Positions 24,269 through 28,680 of a stretch of DNA of 28,680 bases are shown here, piece after piece. The stretch's first letter is position 1. Every line of letters starts with the position of its first letter. A program made the position numbers and the translations under genes. Where the stretch lies: NCBI GenBank assembly GCA_910586995.1, contig CAJUKZ010000016.1:1-28680 (forward strand). Direction: 5' to 3'. The DNA is from an uncultured Muribaculaceae bacterium. Its GTDB lineage: Bacteria > Bacteroidota > Bacteroidia > Bacteroidales > Muribaculaceae. Below the pieces are notes generated by a model. The model had not been told where the DNA came from. It searched no databases and saw only the letters and a program-made list of their open reading frames with translations.

Positions 24269-25261
24269 ATGAAATACATTATTAGCCTCGGCTACATGGC
24301 ATTGACTCTATGTCTCGCCTGCTCAGCCAACAAAAAGACAGAAACTCCGGCTGAAGAAATATCCAGCTACAGCGAATTTGCGGAGTTCAACAGCGACAGC
24401 GCATACTGCCATGTATCGCGTCAGGTAGAGATGGGCCCGAGAGTGCCGGGGACAGAAGGTCACGCCGAATGCACGGCTTACATCACCGAATACCTGCGCA
24501 ACTATGGCGCAGACACCGTCATCCTGCAAAGCTTTGAAGGGGAAGCATTCAATGGAGACATACTTCCGCTTACAAACATAATTGCAAAATATAATCCCGA
24601 TGCACAAAAACGCATATTGCTTGCCGCACACTACGACACGCGCCCCTGGGGCGACAACGATCCAAGCAGCGACGGACGCCAGCGTCCTATACCGGGAGCT
24701 AACGACGGTGCTTCAGGCGTAGCGGTTCTCCTCGAGATCGCCCGTCAGCTACAGAACACCCGGCCGCAGATAGGTGTGGACCTCATCTTCTTCGATGGCG
24801 AGGACTACGGTAACTCCGCCAGTTGGGGTAATGCCGACGCCACTTGGTGCATAGGTTCGCAGTATTGGGCAAACAACAAACCTTACGGCAATTCGGTGAA
24901 ACCAGAATTCGGCGTAGTGCTCGACATGGTAGGAGGCAAGAATGCCAAATTCCATCGCGAATCCATGAGCGACATGCAGGCAAAGGACATCAACGACAAG
25001 ATCTGGGATCTGGCCAGGAGAAGCGGCAACGGCGCACGATTTGTCAATTCTGTGGCCGGAAGCATCATAGACGATCACCTGCAGGTTAACAGAGCCGGAA
25101 TACCCGCTGTCGTTATAATCGAATGCAACAACCCGCGCACCCAATCGTTCAACCCCACATGGCACACTCATTCCGATAATATGTCCAATATCGACCGTCA
25201 GACTCTCGACGCCGTCGGACAGACAATGCTGAACCTCATATATGAGGAAAATGCGAAATAA
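24269..25261 (+). CDS. M28-type glutaminyl-peptide cyclotransferase, lipoprotein
   Basis: A 330-residue zinc-dependent enzyme of the M28 fold, best matching the animal-type glutaminyl cyclases found in Bacteroidetes, which turn N-terminal Gln into pyroglutamate. I use the ATG at 24269; a TTG at 24212 lies just after the promoter and gives no signal. The lipobox 'LCLAC' places acylated Cys18 at the envelope. Metal and catalytic residues are visible: H121 and D123 in 'AAHYDTRPW', D146 in 'GANDGASG', E178 in 'FFDGEDYG', D219 in 'LDMVGG' and H299 in 'WHTHSDN'. A conserved Trp in 'DTRPWGDND' fits the cyclases better than generic M28 aminopeptidases, though an aminopeptidase cannot be excluded. sufE follows after 7 bases. 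Confidence 0.85.
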   Translation: MKYIISLGYMALTLCLACSANKKTETPAEEISSYSEFAEFNSDSAYCHVSRQVEMGPRVPGTEGHAECTAYITEYLRNYGADTVILQSFEGEAFNGDILPLTNIIAKYNPDAQKRILLAAHYDTRPWGDNDPSSDGRQRPIPGANDGASGVAVLLEIARQLQNTRPQIGVDLIFFDGEDYGNSASWGNADATWCIGSQYWANNKPYGNSVKPEFGVVLDMVGGKNAKFHRESMSDMQAKDINDKIWDLARRSGNGARFVNSVAGSIIDDHLQVNRAGIPAVVIIECNNPRTQSFNPTWHTHSDNMSNIDRQTLDAVGQTMLNLIYEENAK

Positions 25262-25268
25262 TCCTATT

Positions 25269-25730
25269 ATGCAGACAATAAACGAAATACAAGACGAGAT
25301 AATCGCAGAATTCGCCGATATAGACGATTGGATGGACAGATATGCCTACATTATAGACTTAGGCAACGCTCTTCCTCCGATCGACGAATCATACAAGACT
25401 CCGGAGCACCTGATAGAAGGATGCCAGAGCCGAGTATGGCTCAATGCAGAATTGCTTGACAACGGCACTGTGGAGTACACAGCCGACTCGGACGCTATAA
25501 TCGTAAAAGGCATAATATCTCTGCTGATACAGGTGCTCAACCACCACACCCCTGCTGAAATCCTGGACGCAGACCTGTACTTCATCGACAAGATAGGCCT
25601 TGCCGAACATCTGTCTCCTACAAGATCAAACGGTCTGGTAGCCATGCTGCGCCAGATGAAGATGTACGCACTTGCATTCAAGACCCGCCAGGACGCCAGA
25701 AGCAACGCCGCCGACAGTCAGAATGCCTGA
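25269..25730 (+). CDS. sufE: SufE family sulfur acceptor for Fe-S cluster assembly
   Basis: A 153-residue SufE-type protein, which takes persulfide sulfur from the cysteine desulfurase SufS and passes it to the SufBCD scaffold. I use the ATG at 25269, giving the family start 'MQTINEIQDEIIAEFADIDD'; two earlier ATGs (25242, 25251) overlap the cyclase gene. The sulfur-accepting Cys is C52 in 'LIEGCQSRVW'; 'LSPTRSNGLVAMLRQMKMYA' is the conserved C-terminal helix region. No other suf gene is adjacent. Its stop codon abuts the stop of the convergent response regulator with no bases between. Confidence 0.92.
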   Translation: MQTINEIQDEIIAEFADIDDWMDRYAYIIDLGNALPPIDESYKTPEHLIEGCQSRVWLNAELLDNGTVEYTADSDAIIVKGIISLLIQVLNHHTPAEILDADLYFIDKIGLAEHLSPTRSNGLVAMLRQMKMYALAFKTRQDARSNAADSQNA

Positions 25731-25738
25731 TCAGGCAT
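25723..25738. repeat. Perfect 16-base palindrome across two convergent stop codons
   Basis: ATGCCTGATCAGGCAT is exactly symmetrical around 25730/25731, the junction of the sufE TGA and the response-regulator TGA. It could form a 6-base-pair stem with a GATC loop on either transcript and so act as a short bidirectional terminator, but no T-run follows on either strand. Confidence 0.6.
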
Positions 25739-26498
25739 CATAGTCCTTCGAGGCCACAATCACGCTGTGTGCTGCCAGATAGTCAGAAAACTGTTCGCGG
25801 TATCCGTCGCTCACCGGAATTCTATGTTCCCCTATTGTCAGATGATTGCGTTCAATCACGCTTATGCGCCTCGTATTCACTATATACGAGCGGTGGACTC
25901 TCATGAATATGTCAGGCGACAGAGCACGTTCGAGCGATTTCATGCTCATAAGCGTCATCACAGACTTATCTGACCCGCAGACAAAGATTCTCACATAATC
26001 TTTCAATCCTTCGATCACTTCAATGTCCTCGACGCGGATCTGCTGCATCTTGTAGCCGCTCCTGACAATGATATACTCAGGATATGCAGTAGCAACTGCG
26101 GCACTTGCACAACCATCCTGCGCGGCATGTTCGCCGAACCACCTCAGCCCACGCTTTGCAGCCAGAAGAAACTCATCATAATCCACCGGTTTGAGAAGAT
26201 AATCCAGAGCATTGACCTTGAATCCGTCCAAAGCATAACGCTCATATGCCGTAGTAAAGATCACACGGCAGCTATCAGGTATCATACGGGCAAACTCCAT
26301 ACCGCTCTGCCTTGGCATCTGTATATCAAGAAACACAAGATCGCAACCGCCCGAAAGGATCAGATCAGCAGCGTCCTGACAACTATTGAACTCACCCACC
26401 CCTTCCAGAAAAGGCGTGCGGTCGATATATTTCATGATCAAAGCCGAAGCCAACGGCTCATCGTCGATAACACAACAGCGGAGTTTTTTCATCTTCAT
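25731..26498 (-). CDS. LytTR-family response regulator
   Basis: A 255-residue two-component response regulator (LytR/AlgR type). The receiver domain has the acidic pair D12/D13, phospho-acceptor D58 in 'LVFLDIQMP', 'IFTTAYERYA' and 'LLKPVDYDEF'. The C-terminal LytTR DNA-binding domain runs from 'YIIVRSGYKMQQI' through 'MRVHRSYIVNTRRIS'. I start at the ATG at 26498, 5 bases after the kinase stop; another ATG at 26492 is equally plausible and a TTG at 26507 is less likely. It is the last gene of the DUF115-kinase-regulator operon and presumably is phosphorylated by the neighbouring kinase. Target genes are unknown. Confidence 0.93.
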   Translation of the reverse strand: MKMKKLRCCVIDDEPLASALIMKYIDRTPFLEGVGEFNSCQDAADLILSGGCDLVFLDIQMPRQSGMEFARMIPDSCRVIFTTAYERYALDGFKVNALDYLLKPVDYDEFLLAAKRGLRWFGEHAAQDGCASAAVATAYPEYIIVRSGYKMQQIRVEDIEVIEGLKDYVRIFVCGSDKSVMTLMSMKSLERALSPDIFMRVHRSYIVNTRRISVIERNHLTIGEHRIPVSDGYREQFSDYLAAHSVIVASKDYDA

Positions 26499-26503
26499 TA
26501 AAT

Positions 26504-27610
26504 TCAATTTCGTATACTGGAGACATCCATACGTTTGTCACATTCAAGAAAGGGCACGGACATACATGCCTCGAACACCTTGCCATCATTGCTGACACCA
26601 ACCCTAAGCTTTGCATCCGTGCCGTAAATCAGTTGCAGCCGACGCCTGAGGTTAGCGATTCCGATCCCACCGCCATCACGGCTCATCTCAGGGTCAAAAC
26701 CATTCACAGACGCAAACCGTATACCGCTCTCTCCGGCACACACCGATATTATCACATCTTCACCACCACGACCGGTATTACCGAATTTAAGTGCATTCTC
26801 CACAAGAGTCAGAAATATCAGTGGCGGTACAGACCGGTCGGCATAGTCAGCCACATCCGCATCGAAGACAACATTCGTGCGCGACATACGCACACGCATC
26901 AGATCGATATAGTTCCGCGTGAATGCGATCTCCCCACCAAGCGTCGACATGGACTCATTCTCATACAGCATGTGCCGCAACATACCGCTCAACCGGTGAA
27001 CCGTCCGCTGGGCCTCTCGCGTGTCTACATCGATCAGAGCATATATGCTGTTGAGGGTATTGAACAGAAAATGCGGATTCAGCTGATTCTTCAGGCCTCG
27101 GAGTTCCTCATCCCTGAGCGCAGCGGCCATCTCGCGGCGTCGCCGTTCAAGACGCGCCCATTTGTCGCTCAGACGCACTGCCACACTCAACGCTATCGTG
27201 AGCACTATCATGACAATATCCCTGAGACTTCCCGACACCACATGGGCATATCGAAACCGCAAAGGCATATCCGAAAATTTAGGCGGCCGAGGTCTGTCGT
27301 TGAGCATCGGCAACAGAAAACGCATCAGCATCAACGCCCCGACTATCACGAGCAAATTGAATACAACAAAGCGCCATTTCCTGCCCGAACGGCCCAATGT
27401 AGCATCAATAATAAGGAAATAATTCACATAGAATACCCCTATATAAACAATACCCTTGAAATACGCGCCCCAACGCACATGCATGTTCATTCCCTGGCTG
27501 TAAGTTCCAAGATTGAAGATCAGCTCTGGAAGCAGAAACAGCATGAACACGCTCACAACATGGATCATCACATTGCGGCTACCCCGCACTTCGCCCGGCT
27601 GACTACTCAT
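26504..27610 (-). CDS. LytS/YehU-type membrane sensor histidine kinase
   Basis: A 368-residue histidine kinase. The N-terminal half has four hydrophobic segments (about 14-35, 46-66, 80-102, 132-148) with no large extracytoplasmic domain, so it likely senses a signal in or near the membrane. The His_kinase domain has the phospho-acceptor H180 in 'NQLNPHFLFNTLNSIYAL', followed by the ATPase domain with N-box 'LVENALKFG' and G-box 'GGGIGIANLRRRLQLIYG'. Its ATG overlaps the stop of the DUF115-like gene by 4 bases (ATGA). The response regulator follows after about 5 bases. The pair is a classic LytS/LytTR system. Confidence 0.94.
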   Translation of the reverse strand: MSSQPGEVRGSRNVMIHVVSVFMLFLLPELIFNLGTYSQGMNMHVRWGAYFKGIVYIGVFYVNYFLIIDATLGRSGRKWRFVVFNLLVIVGALMLMRFLLPMLNDRPRPPKFSDMPLRFRYAHVVSGSLRDIVMIVLTIALSVAVRLSDKWARLERRRREMAAALRDEELRGLKNQLNPHFLFNTLNSIYALIDVDTREAQRTVHRLSGMLRHMLYENESMSTLGGEIAFTRNYIDLMRVRMSRTNVVFDADVADYADRSVPPLIFLTLVENALKFGNTGRGGEDVIISVCAGESGIRFASVNGFDPEMSRDGGGIGIANLRRRLQLIYGTDAKLRVGVSNDGKVFEACMSVPFLECDKRMDVSSIRN

Positions 27611-28470
27611 AACTCTGCACGCAACGACGCCAACTGACGCCTTTCCAAAGCATCTATAAAACTATCCGGCGTGGAATTATAAACCGCCACGCCCCGGCTG
27701 TCGGCATATCTGCGTATCGTATGGTAACTCTTGAAAGCCACATAGAAGCTGTAAAGGATCGAATGTAGCGGATAGTTGAGATAATCCGTGGTCACACGCT
27801 TTATCTCACGCTCATCTTCCTTGTAGAAATGGGGCTGCACGGACACAACCTCATTGCGCTCATTGACACTCAAAGTCCTCGTCCACGAATGATCAGCACC
27901 CGCTATATATATACGCTTATACCCCATAAGCAATCCCACCATTATGGCTGGAATAAGCACATTACGCGGACGCGGCATTCCATAACCCGAGGAATAGGCC
28001 ATATTCTCAAGCCAATGCCAACCCTCGACACCCACAGCATTGAAACACTCCACCTTGATGTGGCCGTTAGTACGCACATCAGAAGGTAATTTTCCGGCAT
28101 AAGCAGAAGGTACAAACAGCCGCATACTCCAATCCACAGCCGACAGATTGTCCATAAGACGCCTCACGTTCACATCATCAGCTTTAACAAAAAAGTGTGG
28201 ATCGGCAAGAATATAGTACTCCGGACGCAGCCCCGCAAACTCAGGTGCATTGGCTGCGAAATTCACAGCCATCGACGGAAATCCGCGCAGCACATCCGAC
28301 TCCTCACGTATGGCATCTGCAAGCGACGGTCCATTTCCCATGATCACCAGAGGCCGGTCTGCATCTTCAGCAACGCCGACACTAACCCTCCGGGACTGCA
28401 GGACCATCTTAACAATACTTTTCACCGAAGTCGTAAAACGCCCGGCAATATCGCCTAACTTCATAGCCAT
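27607..28470 (-). CDS. DUF115-like (MptE-like / Maf-type) protein
   Basis: A 287-residue protein with the nucleotide-binding-like motif 'PLVIMGNGPSLADAI' (about 40-54), 'YYILADPHFFV', 'GYKRIYIAGADHSW' and a C-terminal 'VAVYNSTPDSFIDAL'. This pattern fits the DUF115 / 6-hydroxymethylpterin pyrophosphokinase MptE-like fold; bacterial relatives are found in surface-glycan and flagellin-glycosylation loci, where they may transfer or bind nucleotide sugars. I choose the ATG at 28470 because the -7 element at 28507-28514 puts the transcription start near 28500, before it; a GTG at 28503 and an ATG at 28464 are alternatives. It leads the operon with the kinase and regulator. Function here is unknown. 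Confidence 0.7.
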   Translation of the reverse strand: MAMKLGDIAGRFTTSVKSIVKMVLQSRRVSVGVAEDADRPLVIMGNGPSLADAIREESDVLRGFPSMAVNFAANAPEFAGLRPEYYILADPHFFVKADDVNVRRLMDNLSAVDWSMRLFVPSAYAGKLPSDVRTNGHIKVECFNAVGVEGWHWLENMAYSSGYGMPRPRNVLIPAIMVGLLMGYKRIYIAGADHSWTRTLSVNERNEVVSVQPHFYKEDEREIKRVTTDYLNYPLHSILYSFYVAFKSYHTIRRYADSRGVAVYNSTPDSFIDALERRQLASLRAEL

Positions 28471-28506
28471 AAACTTCTTATAATAAACAACTGCTTGATA
28501 CACCTA

Positions 28507-28514
28507 CAAAATTA
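28507..28514 (-). promoter_or_regulatory. -7 promoter element of the DUF115-kinase-regulator operon
   Basis: TAATTTTG on the minus strand matches TAnnTTTG; no good TTTG sits 19-21 bases upstream. It is back-to-back with the tRNA-Leu promoter, the two -7 elements being only 44 bases apart. Confidence 0.5.
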
Positions 28515-28534
28515 AAAAAAATACCGCAAAAAAA

Positions 28535-28566
28535 TTGGAGATATACAAAAAAAGTTATTACCTTTG
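28535..28566 (+). promoter_or_regulatory. Promoter of the tRNA-Leu gene
   Basis: TTG (28535-28537) and TACCTTTG (28559-28566) are separated by 21 bases. The -7 element ends 10 bases before the mature tRNA, so the tRNA would be made with almost no 5' leader. The same TACCTTTG occurs in the leftward promoter at 110-117. Confidence 0.6.
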
Positions 28567-28576
28567 CAGAGCAAAA

Positions 28577-28657
28577 GCCCAGGTGGCGGAATGGTAGACG
28601 CGCTCGTTTCAGGTGCGAGTGCTGCGAGGCGTGCAGGTTCGAGTCCTGTTCTGGGCA
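28577..28657 (+). tRNA. tRNA-Leu (anticodon CAG)
   Basis: An 81-base class II tRNA reading CUG. The acceptor stem GCCCAGG pairs with TCTGGGC (28650-28656), discriminator A at 28657. The anticodon arm is CTCGT-TTCAGGT-GCGAG with CAG at 28610-28612. A long variable arm follows, as expected for leucine, then the T arm GCAGG-TTCGAGT-CCTGT. CCA is not encoded (ACCCC follows), so it is added after transcription. Confidence 0.95.
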
Positions 28658-28680
28658 CCCCAAAAGCGACTTAACTATTT

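Noticed and set aside
26633..27637. Long plus-strand reading frame of 334 codons
   Set aside because: Antisense shadow of the histidine kinase gene; its His/Thr/Arg-rich composition reflects the codon bias of the real gene.
28478..28663. 61-residue minus-strand reading frame beginning 'MGCPEQDSNLHASQHS'
   Set aside because: It is the antisense of the tRNA-Leu gene; this 'QDSNLHASQHSHLKRARLPFRH' type of product is a familiar false annotation.

Overview
The window looks like chromosomal DNA of a Bacteroidales bacterium, most likely a gut Muribaculaceae-type organism (the family is inference). The evidence is a run of recognisable Bacteroidetes genes: PorV, two carboxypeptidase-regulatory/beta-barrel outer membrane receptors, a lipoprotein-type glutaminyl cyclase, GH95 and GH31 glycosidases, and a LytS/LytTR pair. 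Promoters of the Bacteroidetes form (TTTG, about 19-21 bases, TAnnTTTG) recur, and Shine-Dalgarno sequences are weak or absent. No phage, insertion sequence, CRISPR array or conjugative gene is visible; it reads as ordinary core/accessory chromosome.

Layout. (1) 1-485 is AT-rich and holds a consensus promoter firing leftwards off the window, possibly for an rRNA operon. (2) 486-8824, plus strand: GH95 fucosidase, surE, an Ig-like lipoprotein, rex, a degenerate FAH-fold protein coupled to rex, porV and ispF. (3) 8830-15380, minus strand: a five-gene run read dnaX, SemiSWEET transporter, RsmF-like rRNA methyltransferase, GH31 glycosidase, riboflavin synthase; it converges on ispF with 5 bases between stops. 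(4) 15614-25730, plus strand: outer membrane receptor, yidC, a second outer membrane receptor, a small membrane-anchored protein, glutaminyl cyclase lipoprotein, sufE. (5) 25731-28470, minus strand: DUF115-like protein, sensor histidine kinase and LytTR response regulator as one overlapping operon. (6) A tRNA-Leu(CAG) at the right edge, divergent from the DUF115-like gene.

How the genes fit together. Much of the region concerns the cell envelope: YidC inserts inner membrane proteins, PorV serves type IX secretion, two receptors lie in the outer membrane, and the glutaminyl cyclase can cyclise N-terminal Gln left after signal-peptide cleavage; PorV in this window has such a Gln. The most unusual items are the apparently catalytically dead FAH-fold partner of Rex, a hairpin-forming insertion in the dnaX linker, three genes whose -7 promoter element almost touches the start codon (candidate leaderless mRNAs), a perfect 16-base palindrome made of the two convergent stop codons of sufE and the response regulator, and a hairpin-rich 300-base gap before the second receptor. 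I found no clearly new defence or mobile system.
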